From positions 62,001 through 126,000 of the forward strand of contig NZ_JBQKLQ010000002.1 of NCBI RefSeq assembly GCF_052116145.1: 64,000 bases of DNA. The letters are read 5' to 3'. The translations under genes were made by a program, and so were the position numbers. Below the pieces are notes generated by a model. That model was given only the letters and a program-made list of their open reading frames with translations, was not told where the DNA came from and made no database searches. This stretch comes from Fundicoccus sp052116145. Lineage in GTDB: Bacteria > Bacillota > Bacilli > Lactobacillales > Aerococcaceae. Numbering within the stretch: the first letter of the stretch is position 1; each line of letters begins with the position of its first letter. Shown here piece after piece: positions 54,616 through 63,024 of this stretch.

Positions 54616-56061
54616 CTAGTAAGCTCTTGCTAACCAAACGGTATGTTTAGCTGGTTCGCCAGTCACGATACAGGTTGTTTTAGCTTCATATTGACCTTCG
54701 AAAGGCAGGTTGCGGGTTGTAAAGCCAGTGACTTCTTTGATTTTCGCTTCCGTTTCCTCAGTGCCATCCCAACCAGCTAGCACCCAGCCAGCCACTTCAT
54801 CTGCTTCGCGTTTAGCTTCAATGTGAGCAGCTAACTCGTCTAAAGTATTGATATCAGTGTAAATGTGCGATTGATTCATCGCAACAGCTGTTTCAAATAG
54901 ACGTGTTTGCATGGCTGCTAATTCAGCGTTAACAACGTCAACTAATGGCGCGTCAGCTAGAGAAATAAATTGTTTCTCGCCGCCGTCACGGGCTTTCATG
55001 ACCACTTGATTGTTCTCGATGTCACGAGGACCAACTTCGATACGTAGAGGCACGCCACGTAATTCCCACTCGTTGAATTTGTAGCCTGGAGAGTTGTCAC
55101 TATCGTCAACCACTGTACGAATACCTGCAGCTTTTAATTCTGCATACAATTCGTCAACTTTCTCCATGACCTTGTCTAATTTTTTCTTAGGTCCTACTGG
55201 AATGATCACCACTTGTTGCGGCGCAACTTTTGGCGGCATAATCAAGCCTGAGTCGTCGCCGTGAGTCATAATCATCGCACCGATTAAGCGGGTTGACACA
55301 CCCCATGAAGTTGTAAAGGCGTGAACGTGTTTGTTTTCTTTGTTCAAGTACGTGATGTCGAACGCTTCCGCAAACTTCGTGCCCATATAATGAGACGTTC
55401 CTGCTTGAACGGCTTTACCATCTTGCATCATTGACTCGATTGAGTAAGTACGCTCAGCACCTGCAAAACGTTCGCTTGGCGTTTTTTCACCGCTGAAGAC
55501 AGGAACTGCTAATAAATCTTCCACAACTTCCTTATAGACTTGTAACATACGCATGGTCCGTGCGGTGGCTTCTTGGGCTGTCGCATGCGCCGTGTGACCT
55601 TCTTGCCACAAGAATTCTGACGTACGTAAGAAAGGTAAAGTACGTTTTTCCCAACGGAAAACGTTCGCCCATTGGTTTAATTCCAATGGTAAATCACGGT
55701 ATGACTGGATCCATTTAGAATAAGCGTCACCGATCATCGTTTCAGAAGTTGGACGTAGCGCCAAACGCTCTTCCAATTGCTCGCCGGCTGCTTCCGTTAC
55801 CCAAGGCAATTCAGGACTGAAACCTTCGATATGATCTTTCTCTTTATTGAAGAAAGATTCAGGAATTAACATTGGAAAGTAAGCATTACGAATGCCCTCT
55901 TCTTTAAAACGGCGGTTAAATTCCGCTTGAATATGTTCCCAAATTTCATAACCATTTGGCTTGAAAATCATACAACCACGCACTGGCGAATAATCCATTA
56001 AATCCGCTTGTTGAATCGTTTGAATATACCATTTTGAAAAATCTTCTTTTCTTGTTACCAC
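54616..56061 (-). CDS. proS: Prolyl-tRNA synthetase (short, archaeal/eukaryotic-type)
   Basis: 481 residues from GTG 56061, with GGAGG 7 bases upstream; ATG 56076 lies before that site. It starts MVTRKEDFSKWYIQTIQQAD. Class II motifs are seen (GYEIWEHIQAEFNRRF, LRPTSETMIGDAYSKWI, FRWEKRTLPFLRTSEFLWQEGHTAHAT, then an anticodon-binding domain). The bacterial editing insertion is absent and the C-terminus ends in Tyr, as in the ProS type 3 group. It charges tRNA-Pro and is controlled by the T-box upstream. A strong GC-rich hairpin with a T run follows at about 54536-54589. Confidence 0.94.
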   Translation of the reverse strand: MVTRKEDFSKWYIQTIQQADLMDYSPVRGCMIFKPNGYEIWEHIQAEFNRRFKEEGIRNAYFPMLIPESFFNKEKDHIEGFSPELPWVTEAAGEQLEERLALRPTSETMIGDAYSKWIQSYRDLPLELNQWANVFRWEKRTLPFLRTSEFLWQEGHTAHATAQEATARTMRMLQVYKEVVEDLLAVPVFSGEKTPSERFAGAERTYSIESMMQDGKAVQAGTSHYMGTKFAEAFDITYLNKENKHVHAFTTSWGVSTRLIGAMIMTHGDDSGLIMPPKVAPQQVVIIPVGPKKKLDKVMEKVDELYAELKAAGIRTVVDDSDNSPGYKFNEWELRGVPLRIEVGPRDIENNQVVMKARDGGEKQFISLADAPLVDVVNAELAAMQTRLFETAVAMNQSHIYTDINTLDELAAHIEAKREADEVAGWVLAGWDGTEETEAKIKEVTGFTTRNLPFEGQYEAKTTCIVTGEPAKHTVWLARAY

Positions 56062-56082
56062 AATCGTTTCCTCCATTTTATA

Positions 56083-56330
56083 AAAAAATACAACTGTTCC
56101 ACATCCTATTATTAAAGGACGAAGAACAGTTGCTACAATCTCCGCGGTACCACCTTGTTTGTCCGCCCGCTTGGGACCGACCAGCTCGCTAGCCGATAAG
56201 GAGGCTACCCAACACTTCAGTAGTAGGTTCAATCATGAAGCGGGCGAGCTGCTTTCAGCCAAGGCAGCCTCTCTAAACGCCATTCATCATTTACTAGTCT
56301 ATTCGCTCTAATTATAGATGCTTACTCAAG
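56083..56330 (-). promoter_or_regulatory. T-box riboswitch leader of proS
   Basis: The T-box sequence AAGGTGGTACCGCGG lies at 56156-56142 on the minus strand. Downstream is a terminator with arms 56091-56099 and 56124-56132 followed by TATTTTTTTAT. Upstream stems (e.g. around 56160-56280) form the tRNA-reading domain. A TGAACCTACTACTG segment holds a possible Pro CCU specifier. Uncharged tRNA-Pro is expected to allow read-through. Boundaries are approximate. Confidence 0.92.
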
Positions 56331-56377
56331 CTTTTGCAATGGACAAAATAGAACAAACCGCCTGATGGCGAAAAAAT

Positions 56378-56962
56378 CTATCGAAGCACAATTTCCGAGC
56401 CGTCCGCTGACAACTCATATTTATCCAATAAGCCGAATTCAGAAAATGGCCAATAGATGAAGTCGGCTTCACCCATCACATCGTCTGTCTCAATAAAACC
56501 AAAACGACGACCATCTAGGGAATTACGACGGTTATCTCCCATCACGAAAAACGATCCTTCTGGTACAGTCGTCTCGCCTGTAATGTCTTCTAATGTAAAG
56601 TCATAAGTGAATTTACCATCGAACTCATTGGCTTTTTCTTGTAAATAGGGTTCTTCAACCGCTTGCCCGTTGATCAACAATTGGTCATTTTCATAAGCAA
56701 TCGTATCACCTGCTACACCAATCACACGTTTAACGTACAGCTTGTCTTCATTATCGGGTGCTGGGAAAATCACCACATCAAAGCGGTCGATCTCGTTTAA
56801 TTTTAACATCCATAAGCGTTCGCCACTTTTAAGGGTAGCCTCCATGGATGCCCCATCTACGATAAAAGGTTCGGCGATATATTTATAAACGCCCATGATC
56901 ACTAAGAACATGACTGCGAACAGAAGCAATGTACTGACAATCTCTTTTAGTATAAATTTCAT
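56378..56962 (-). CDS. lepB: Signal peptidase I
   Basis: 194 residues from ATG 56962. One N-terminal membrane helix (about 10-30), catalytic Ser39 in DGASMEATLKSGERLW, general-base Lys78 in LYVKRVIGVAGDTI, and the MGDNRRNSLDGRRFG box. It cleaves signal peptides of exported proteins on the outer face of the membrane. Monocistronic; a small CGCC/GGCG hairpin with GTTTGTT follows the stop at 56359-56370. Confidence 0.94.
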   Translation of the reverse strand: MKFILKEIVSTLLLFAVMFLVIMGVYKYIAEPFIVDGASMEATLKSGERLWMLKLNEIDRFDVVIFPAPDNEDKLYVKRVIGVAGDTIAYENDQLLINGQAVEEPYLQEKANEFDGKFTYDFTLEDITGETTVPEGSFFVMGDNRRNSLDGRRFGFIETDDVMGEADFIYWPFSEFGLLDKYELSADGSEIVLR

Positions 56963-57069
56963 ATATGTTTGCGCCTCTAATCTGATTTGATTTAATAATA
57001 TTATTTTAACCAATTAAAGTGCCTGACGCAAGTTATCACAAGCTTTATTGAATATTGTTTGGTGGGCAG

Positions 57070-57089
57070 ATATCTCGAATTAGAAATAC
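57070..57089. promoter_or_regulatory. MhqR-like operator motif 1
   Basis: ATATCTCGAATTAGAAATA just upstream of the first -35 box. It resembles the ATCTCGAATTCGAGAT-type sites of quinone-sensing MarR regulators. Related sequences are at 57163-57195 and 57291-57305. Confidence 0.45.
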
Positions 57090-57092
57090 TTG

Positions 57093-57121
57093 TTGACAAA
57101 TCCTCTTGGAGGACTTACACT
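57093..57121 (+). promoter_or_regulatory. Promoter P1 of the flavin reductase gene
   Basis: TTGACA (57093-57098), 17-base spacer holding the palindrome TCCTCTTGGAGGA, TACACT (57116-57121). Confidence 0.65.
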
Positions 57122-57198
57122 TAATCCAACGAGTATTTGAGCGTTTTTTATTTGTTTAGATTCATCTCGAATTAATTTGATTTAAATTCGGAATACTC

Positions 57199-57227
57199 TT
57201 GACATTACTTACTCGCTCGTTTATAGT
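57199..57227 (+). promoter_or_regulatory. Promoter P2 of the flavin reductase gene
   Basis: TTGACA (57199-57204), 17-base spacer, TATAGT (57222-57227). The region just downstream, TTAATCTAATGAGTGTTTGA, closely matches that after P1, so the promoter was duplicated. TTCATCTCGAATTAATTTGA lies between the two. Confidence 0.75.
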
Positions 57228-57467
57228 TAATCTAATGAGTGTTTGATTGAGCGTTTTGGAAGCACTGCGCCTGTATTTTTTTACGGCGTTAGTTCGAATT
57301 CGAGTGGTTTAAAACCGTTGTAAATGCTTGGTGACTCATATCGTTCGTACATCAAAGGCTTACACCTAGCGTATAGTAGCGCTATTTTGGAAGGATGTTT
57401 GTCTGTGTTATCAATAGTAAAAAAATTCTTTAAACAAAATAAAGAAGAGAAAAAGGAGAATATTTCT

Positions 57468-57992
57468 ATGAAATTCGGTATTATTTTAGGTTCAACTCGT
57501 GAAGGTCGCGTTAGTCCACAGGTCGGTGACTATATCCAGTCGGTTGCAGCAAAACGTGAAGGTCACACATTCGAGATCGTTGATATTGCAGATTACAACC
57601 TGCCTTTCTTAGGAACTGGCGAAGCTAATCCAGCTTGGAATGCGAAAATTGACGAATTAGATGGTTACATCTTCATCGTTCAAGAGTACAACCACGGCTT
57701 GTCAGCAGCTTTGAAAAACGCATTAGACAGCGCGCGTAACGAGTGGTTCGACAAAGCAGCCGGAATTGTTTCTTACGGTTCAGGTGGCGGAATCCGTGCA
57801 GCTGAGCAAGTACGTTTGGTGTTAGGTGAGCAATATGTTGCTGACGTGCGTACTAACCCAGCTTTCAACTTGTTCACTGACTTCGAGAACTTCTCAACTT
57901 TCAAACCAGGCGCCCATATGGAAGCTGGCGTTAACGACATGTTAGACGAGTTAATCAAATGGTCAGAAGCTTTCCTATCCTTACGTAAATAA
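57468..57992 (+). CDS. NADPH-dependent FMN reductase family protein
   Basis: 174 residues from ATG 57468 with AAAAAGGAG 8 bases upstream. A flavodoxin-like fold: KFGIILGSTREGRVSPQVGD (FMN phosphate loop), VDIADYNLPFLGTGEAN, VQEYNHGLSAALKNALDS and GIVSYGSGGGIRAAEQVR. It reduces quinones, azo dyes or flavins with NAD(P)H. Two promoters and MhqR-like motifs upstream suggest induction by electrophilic quinones, which would suit a strain that handles catechols; this is inference. Confidence 0.92.
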   Translation: MKFGIILGSTREGRVSPQVGDYIQSVAAKREGHTFEIVDIADYNLPFLGTGEANPAWNAKIDELDGYIFIVQEYNHGLSAALKNALDSARNEWFDKAAGIVSYGSGGGIRAAEQVRLVLGEQYVADVRTNPAFNLFTDFENFSTFKPGAHMEAGVNDMLDELIKWSEAFLSLRK

Positions 57993-58093
57993 TTTTACAG
58001 TCGATATGCGGCCACCTGTGATGGGTGGCTGTTTTTGCGCTTAGGGTTTGGTGGGCCTGCTTGGATAGATGAGGCGTGTTTGAATTTTGGGGG

Positions 58094-59232
58094 AATCCTG
58101 CCGACCTTGGCGAAGGGGCGGCTCTATCTAGGCGAGAGACTGACGACCCTGGCGAATGGTCAGCACTATCTATGTGAGAGACTGACACCCTGGCGAATGG
58201 TCAGCACTAAACAAGCGAGAGACTGACGACTCTAGCGGAAGGTCGGCACTATCTAGGCGAGAGACTGACGCCCCTGGCGAATGGTCGGCACTAAACAAGC
58301 GAGAGACTGACGACTCTAGCGGAAGGTCGGCACTATCTAGGCGAGAGACTGACGACTCTGGCAGAAGGTCGGCACTATCTAGGCGAGAGACTGACGACTC
58401 TGGCGAATGGTCGGCACTATCTAGGCGAGAGACTGACGACTCTAGCGAATGGTCGGCACTATCTAGGCGAGAGACTGACGACCCTGGCAGAAGGTCGGCA
58501 CTATCTAGGCGAGAGACTGACGACCCTAGCGGAAGGTCGGCACTAAACAAGCGAAAGACTGACGACTCTGGCGAATGGTCGGCACTAAACAAGCGAGAGA
58601 CTGACGACTCTGGCAGAAGGTCGGCACTAAACAAGCGAGAGACTGACGACTCTGGCGAATGGTCGGCTCTAGACAAGCGAGAGACTGACGACCCTGGCGA
58701 ATGGTCGGCTCTAAACAAGCGAGAGACTGACGACCCTGGCGAATGGTCGGCTCTAAACAAGCGAGAGACTGACGACCCTGGCGAATGGTCGGCACTAAAC
58801 AAGCGAGAGACTGACGACCCTGGCGAATGGTCGGCTCTATCTAGGCGAGAGACTGACGACCCTGGCGAATGGTCGGCTCTATCTAGGCGAGAGACTGACG
58901 ACCCTGGCGAATGGTCGGCACTATCTAGATGAGAGACTGACGACTCTAGCGGAAGGTCGGCTCTATCTAGATGAGAGACTGACGACTCTAGCGGAAGGTC
59001 GGCACTATCTAGGCGAGAGACTGACGACCCTGGCGAATGGTCGGCACTAAACAAGCGAGAGAGAGCCGACCCTGGCGAATGGTCGGCACTAAACAAGCGA
59101 GAGACTGACGACTCTAGCGGAAGGTCGGCACTATCTAGGCGAGAGACTGACGACCCTGGCGAATGGTCGGCACTAAACAAGCGAGAGAGAGCCGACCCTG
59201 GCGAATGGTCGGCTCTAAACAAGCGAGAGACT
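58094..59232 (-). repeat. 42-bp minisatellite array B (about 27 units)
   Basis: GAGAGACTGAC recurs every 42 bp from 58134 to 59225, with one 41-bp step near 58176-58217. On the minus strand each unit begins AGTGCCGACCATTCGCC and ends CTCTCGCCTAGAT. Aligned with array A (AGTGCCGACCTTACAATA...CGCGTGGAT) it shares the length, the first ten bases, a central GTCG-CAG and the end, so the two are related. Lies between convergent genes. A 350-residue Ser-rich open frame runs through it on the minus strand. Confidence 0.95.
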
Positions 59233-59304
59233 CCCCTCCAGAAACACTCAAGCTAAGTTCCCCCCCACTTCTACCTGGATTAGCCCTTTCTCGCTAGAAA
59301 AACC

Positions 59305-59390
59305 AAAGGTGTCCTTCACTGGCGTTCAGGACGATTTCAAAAGAAGCAGTGGTTTTATATAATCGTCGCGATGCGTAGTGAGCGACACCG
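59305..59390. repeat. Cloverleaf element copy (59.3 kb)
   Basis: AAAGGTGTCC with a GTCCT...AGGAC left hairpin, a central GACGATT...AATCGTC arm, a right hairpin GTCGC...GCGAC and outer partner GACACC. The right hairpin differs from GTCAC/GTGAC of other copies by a compensated base pair. Confidence 0.7.
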
Positions 59391-59441
59391 ACTGGCTTTT
59401 AAGGTTTAGAGTTTCTGGGCGAAAGTATTTAGATAAAAGAA

Positions 59442-59472
59442 AAACAGCTCCCACGATTTTGGGGAGCTGTTT
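59442..59472 (-). terminator. Terminator of the LURP-one gene
   Basis: 11-bp arms (59442-59452 and 59462-59472), then TTTTTCTTTT on the minus strand. Confidence 0.85.
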
Positions 59473-59482
59473 GTGTGATTGC

Positions 59483-59971
59483 TTAGCTTTTGTTTTGTGA
59501 CGCATCCATTGCGGCATCGATAGCTAGAACAATCGCGATAACCATTGCTGGATCGATAGCATCTTGAACGATATTGACTTCAAAGGTATCAGACCAGGAG
59601 AATATTTTCTTGTTTAAGTCGGCGACTACTTGGCCGTTTGCGTCGTAAACTGTATAGTCATGAGCCCAGAAGTCGCCTTCAATTGACCAGCCGATTTCGC
59701 TAATTTCGTAAGTGGGTTTCATGAAAGTAAACTTCTTAGAAATTGTCGCAATGTGCTCGCCCTGGTAAGAGACATTCATTTTTGGCATGAAGGTTAAGAG
59801 TTGTTGCTTAACAAATGCTAATTCTTCTCCAGACGCAATATCAAACAAACGCAATTGGCGTCCTAATGAGATTAGTTTTCCTTCTACTCGGTAAACGGGG
59901 GTTTCGTTTTCATCGTAGATATTGAAATCTCCACGTAATGAAAACATCTTTTGTTTTAAATATAGTTTCAT
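59483..59971 (-). CDS. LURP-one-related family protein
   Basis: 162 residues from ATG 59971 with AGAGG 7 bases upstream; the frame to 60001 is longer but unsupported. It has the Tubby-like LURP1 fold pattern: LYLKQKMFSLRGDFNIYDEN, then VEGKLISLGRQLRLFD and the final membrane-like helix AIDPAMVIAIVLAIDAAMD. Typical length. Function in bacteria is unknown; a membrane-tethered scaffold is suspected. Monocistronic. Confidence 0.88.
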   Translation of the reverse strand: MKLYLKQKMFSLRGDFNIYDENETPVYRVEGKLISLGRQLRLFDIASGEELAFVKQQLLTFMPKMNVSYQGEHIATISKKFTFMKPTYEISEIGWSIEGDFWAHDYTVYDANGQVVADLNKKIFSWSDTFEVNIVQDAIDPAMVIAIVLAIDAAMDASQNKS

Positions 59972-60129
59972 AATAAAGCCTCTTTTCTCATAATATAGCA
60001 ACTGCGCGTGTCCAGTCCAAAGTCTTTACGAGTGGCTATCCACACCTAATTGAGTTATTTAATATTCCATAAAAAAATACGAGTTGTCAATTGTGACGAC
60101 CGTTTGACCGAAAGTTTCTTTCGAATATT

Positions 60130-60158
60130 TTGAATAAAACACTTTAAAGTGCTAAGAT
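60130..60158 (+). promoter_or_regulatory. Promoter of the DUF924 gene
   Basis: TTGAAT (60130-60135), 17-base spacer with the palindrome CACTTTAAAGTG, TAAGAT (60153-60158). The palindrome in the spacer may be an operator. Confidence 0.55.
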
Positions 60159-60192
60159 TGATGCATCTAAACGATTGAATGGAGGAAATAAT

Positions 60193-60744
60193 ATGATGCC
60201 GCATTCACCGAAATCTGTTCTCGATTTCTGGTTTGATCCTGCCAATGAGGCCTTACTTTTTGAGAAGAATGACGCCTTTGATAAAGCAATCCGAGACCAG
60301 TTTGAAGATACTTGGCACGCAGCCTGTCAGGGTTTGTTGTATCCTTGGCGCTCGACTATTTATGGTCGACTGGCTGAAATCATTGTACTCGACCAATTTT
60401 CGCGCAATTTGATGCGTGATGACGCCCGCGCTTTTGCTCAAGATCCGATGGCTGTGGTTTTGTCACAAGAAATCATTAAGCACCCGGATTTTAGATATTT
60501 AACACCTAACGAAAAAGCATTCGCCCTCTTACCTTTAGAGCACTCTGAGTCGGCAGAGATTCATGAGAAATTAGCCGAACCTTTATTCAAAATCTATACC
60601 GATGATTACACTTATCAATACGAAGTTGCCCATAAGGAAATCATAGACCGCTTTGGTCGTTATCCGCATCGTAATGCGATCTTAGGCCGCCCATCGACAC
60701 AGGAAGAAATGGACTTTTTGGAACAGCCAGGCAGTCATTTCTAA
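60193..60744 (+). CDS. DUF924 family protein
   Basis: 183 residues from ATG 60193 with GGAGG 7 bases upstream. An all-helical family: VLDFWFDPAN at the start, LAEIIVLDQFSRNLMRDDARAFAQDP and EKAFALLPLEHSES, then YPHRNAILGRPSTQEEMDFL at the end. Function is unknown; some members are annotated as membrane proteins, but none of these helices looks transmembrane. Confidence 0.92.
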   Translation: MMPHSPKSVLDFWFDPANEALLFEKNDAFDKAIRDQFEDTWHAACQGLLYPWRSTIYGRLAEIIVLDQFSRNLMRDDARAFAQDPMAVVLSQEIIKHPDFRYLTPNEKAFALLPLEHSESAEIHEKLAEPLFKIYTDDYTYQYEVAHKEIIDRFGRYPHRNAILGRPSTQEEMDFLEQPGSHF

Positions 60745-60806
60745 CAATCTGAGTCCGTGTAAGATGCCAAGCCGTCTAAAGTTCAGTCCTATTTTGTCCA
60801 AAAGAA

Positions 60807-60833
60807 AGTCAGCGTAATTTGCTGACTCTCTTT
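60807..60833 (+). terminator. Bidirectional terminator between DUF924 and VOC genes
   Basis: AGTCAGC (60807-60813) and GCTGACT (60821-60827), with CTCTTTTTTT on the plus side and TTTCTTTT on the minus side. Confidence 0.85.
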
Positions 60834-60835
60834 TT

Positions 60836-61258
60836 TTATTCGCCAGATAAAAGCCAGCTGACACCGAAGGGATCAGTGAACATGCCGAAAAGGTCGGTCC
60901 ATTCTGATTTGGCGAGCGGCATGCTGATTTGACAGCCGTTGGCTTCGGCCTTAGCGAATAGATTGTGAATTTGTTCCACGTCGTCTGGGTCGTGTTGGTC
61001 AAAAGTGAAGCAAAGACTTGAGCCGGCATGGTCGACGGGCTGATTGCCCCATGAGTCCGAGCAGTAAATTTTCTGGTCGAAGATTGTGAAACTGGCGTTC
61101 ATAACGAAGTCCGGGTTCATCTTTTCTTCTTCGGGCATGTCGGCAAAGATAGGGTCCGACATCTTGGTGATATCTGTAGTCTTAGCGCCGAGTGTTTCAT
61201 AGAAAGCAAGTGCCTCTAGAGTTTGTTGGAAATTGAGATAAGGAACGCTTTTAATCAT
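60836..61258 (-). CDS. VOC family protein (PhnB-like)
   Basis: 140 residues from ATG 61258 with AGAGGG 7 bases upstream. It has the PhnB/glyoxalase-like pattern: SVPYLNFQQTLEALAFYETL, then SWGNQPVDHAGSSLCFTFDQ and the C-terminal FGMFTDPFGVSWLLS. The fold serves metal-dependent enzymes and resistance proteins. The substrate is unknown, and many PhnB-like proteins lack metal ligands. It lies 100 bases after the metallophosphoesterase gene. Confidence 0.88.
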   Translation of the reverse strand: MIKSVPYLNFQQTLEALAFYETLGAKTTDITKMSDPIFADMPEEEKMNPDFVMNASFTIFDQKIYCSDSWGNQPVDHAGSSLCFTFDQHDPDDVEQIHNLFAKAEANGCQISMPLAKSEWTDLFGMFTDPFGVSWLLSGE

Positions 61259-61358
61259 GGTGTTTCCCTCTTTCATTTGCTTGACTTGTGCGGCGTGATT
61301 CATCATCAGTTTATCACGATTGCTGCAAGGAGCGTTAATGAAATGGGATGTGAAGAGC

Positions 61359-62747
61359 CTAATGCGCCCACTCAACCGTCAGCTCTGTTTGTGAATAGTC
61401 TTTAGTCGACAATAATAATTCGAGATAACCATTGAAAAAACGGTAATCCGTGCCTTCAATATAAGGCTGGATATTGGCCAAGGCGACTTCCAATGCCGGC
61501 CAATCTTCACGAATACTGCCCATAAAGAAGCTGAGATTTAACTGTTGGAAGACGTTTGAAATCTCTTGAGTATGGGGTTTCAAAGCCGCGTCATTATATA
61601 AGGTGTCAAATATTTTCACATGCGTAGAATTAGTTTGCAGGGCCTTCAGGTGTGCCAGATAGTCTGGGTATTTTTCAGAGCCGAGCCAATTTTCCATCTC
61701 CAAGTCAATTTGTTGATAAGTCACTTGCTCATTTTCAAAGGTGACGGCACCGATCTTGCCTGGATAAATCGAAAAGGACGTCGTAACCACCTCATGTAAA
61801 GCTGTATCGTCGACCATCAGTGTCGTAATATGTTGAGAATGTAAATGGCCAGTCAAAGTCAGAGGGAGCTGATGTTGAGCAAGCAGCTTTTGTAGATTGC
61901 TGGCTTCGGCCGCCGTCGTTTGTTGATACTCCCCTTGAAAATGTGATAGAGCACCATGATGCATCACCGGCAACACCAGCGCCTCCTCAAGCGTTTGGTC
62001 CAACAACGTGCCCGCCCATTCAAGCGTCTCAGCCTTGGTCTGCCCGCGGCTTTCGGACTGGCCTTTGCCTGGTTTGTCAGAATAGACATTCGTATCTAAC
62101 ATCAAGACTTGCCAATTAGGCGAAAGCTGCGCCAAATAACTCAAACTGTTGCTATCGCGCGACAAGGCCTCATTGTAGCCAAAGTCTGCAAAGATTTCTG
62201 CAAAATCTTCAGGACTCGTCTGCTTTTCCTTCACTGTTTTCTCACCCTCAAAGCGCACCGCCCAGCCATTATGAATATCATGGTTGCCTGGAATCACGAA
62301 GACTTGCGTTCCTATTTTTTCCATTTGGGCAAAATAGTCCGCCAAATCTAACATCGATTGGTATTCACCATTCGACGTTAAATCTCCCGCCACAATAACG
62401 GCCTCAGGTTTGTCACGTTCGATTTGAACAAGCAAAGCCTCCAGTCGCTCAGGGCCAAAATCATAATCTATGCCAGCTGCCTGCTTTTGAAAAATTTCAT
62501 AACGCTTGCCATGATCACTGAGTGACGGCGACATATAGTGAATATCCGTAATTAACCAAATTTGTTGAGCGGCTTGTTCAGTTTGGTCTGCGGTTTGCGT
62601 GTGTGCCAGCCCAGAATGTAAAGGGAAAATAACTGTCAGTAATAGGATAAGACTCGTCACAAAGGCAGTGCGTTTATTAAAAGTTGGCGAGTTTAGGCAG
62701 TCTTCTGTCACTAAACTCTTTAGTTTCGTCGATCGTTTAATTGTCAT
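61359..62747 (-). CDS. Exported metallophosphoesterase
   Basis: 462 residues. One hydrophobic segment at about 28-48 acts as signal peptide or anchor. The calcineurin-like core has the metal motifs LITDIHYM, VAGDLTSNGE, IPGNHDIHNGW, PVMHHGALSHF and LTGHLHSQH, all intact. A C-terminal helical region of about 110 residues follows, as in Gram-positive extracellular phosphoesterases acting on nucleotides or cell-surface phosphates. The substrate is not determinable. No terminator is evident before the VOC gene, so the two may be co-transcribed. Confidence 0.88.
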   Translation of the reverse strand: MTIKRSTKLKSLVTEDCLNSPTFNKRTAFVTSLILLLTVIFPLHSGLAHTQTADQTEQAAQQIWLITDIHYMSPSLSDHGKRYEIFQKQAAGIDYDFGPERLEALLVQIERDKPEAVIVAGDLTSNGEYQSMLDLADYFAQMEKIGTQVFVIPGNHDIHNGWAVRFEGEKTVKEKQTSPEDFAEIFADFGYNEALSRDSNSLSYLAQLSPNWQVLMLDTNVYSDKPGKGQSESRGQTKAETLEWAGTLLDQTLEEALVLPVMHHGALSHFQGEYQQTTAAEASNLQKLLAQHQLPLTLTGHLHSQHITTLMVDDTALHEVVTTSFSIYPGKIGAVTFENEQVTYQQIDLEMENWLGSEKYPDYLAHLKALQTNSTHVKIFDTLYNDAALKPHTQEISNVFQQLNLSFFMGSIREDWPALEVALANIQPYIEGTDYRFFNGYLELLLSTKDYSQTELTVEWAH

Positions 62748-62823
62748 TCGCTCATCCCATCTTTCTTATTCTTAGGCTTTAAAGTTACCAATAATGAGAT
62801 TTAATCGCAAGTGATGATTTTAC

Positions 62824-62852
62824 TTGCAATTGCTTTTCAAGTCTGTTAAATT
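62824..62852 (+). promoter_or_regulatory. Candidate promoter of the leader-livJ transcript
   Basis: TTGCAA (62824-62829), 17-base spacer, TAAATT (62847-62852), 41 bases before the leader peptide start. Confidence 0.5.
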
Positions 62853-62892
62853 AGATTTACATTAGAAAGACTAAATTTTAAGGAGAATCCCT

Positions 62893-62952
62893 ATGCATCT
62901 GTTTACTCAAACGAAATTAAACAACGTCGTCGTCGACATTGTCAGGACTTAG
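62893..62952 (+). CDS. Val/Ile leader peptide (attenuator)
   Basis: A 19-residue frame, MHLFTQTKLNNVVVDIVRT, with AAGGAGA at ideal distance. Codons 12-17 are Val-Val-Val-Asp-Ile-Val, directly before an RNA hairpin and a terminator, and before a branched-chain amino acid binding protein gene. This is the layout of ribosome-mediated attenuation. AGGACT at the 3' end of the peptide frame (62944-62949) pairs with AGTCCT (62982-62987). Stalling at the Val codons would leave it free. Confidence 0.7.
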   Translation: MHLFTQTKLNNVVVDIVRT

Positions 62953-62984
62953 CGTACTCGATTTTAATCGAAGATATGCTCAGT

Positions 62985-63024
62985 CCTATTCGTCATGAGT
63001 GACAGAATGGGATTTTTCTTTTTT
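62985..63024 (+). terminator. Attenuator terminator upstream of the livJ-like gene
   Basis: Arms 62985-62995 and 63000-63010 (GTCA/TGAC, ATTC/GAAT and CC/GG with single bulges, loop TGAG), then ATTTTTCTTTTTT. Its left arm shares CCT (62985-62987) with the AGGACT/AGTCCT hairpin, so the two folds exclude each other. Confidence 0.7.

Noticed and set aside
56077..56232. N-terminal extension of prolyl-tRNA synthetase
   Set aside because: These codons lie over the T-box terminator and antiterminator; the protein starts at GTG 56061.
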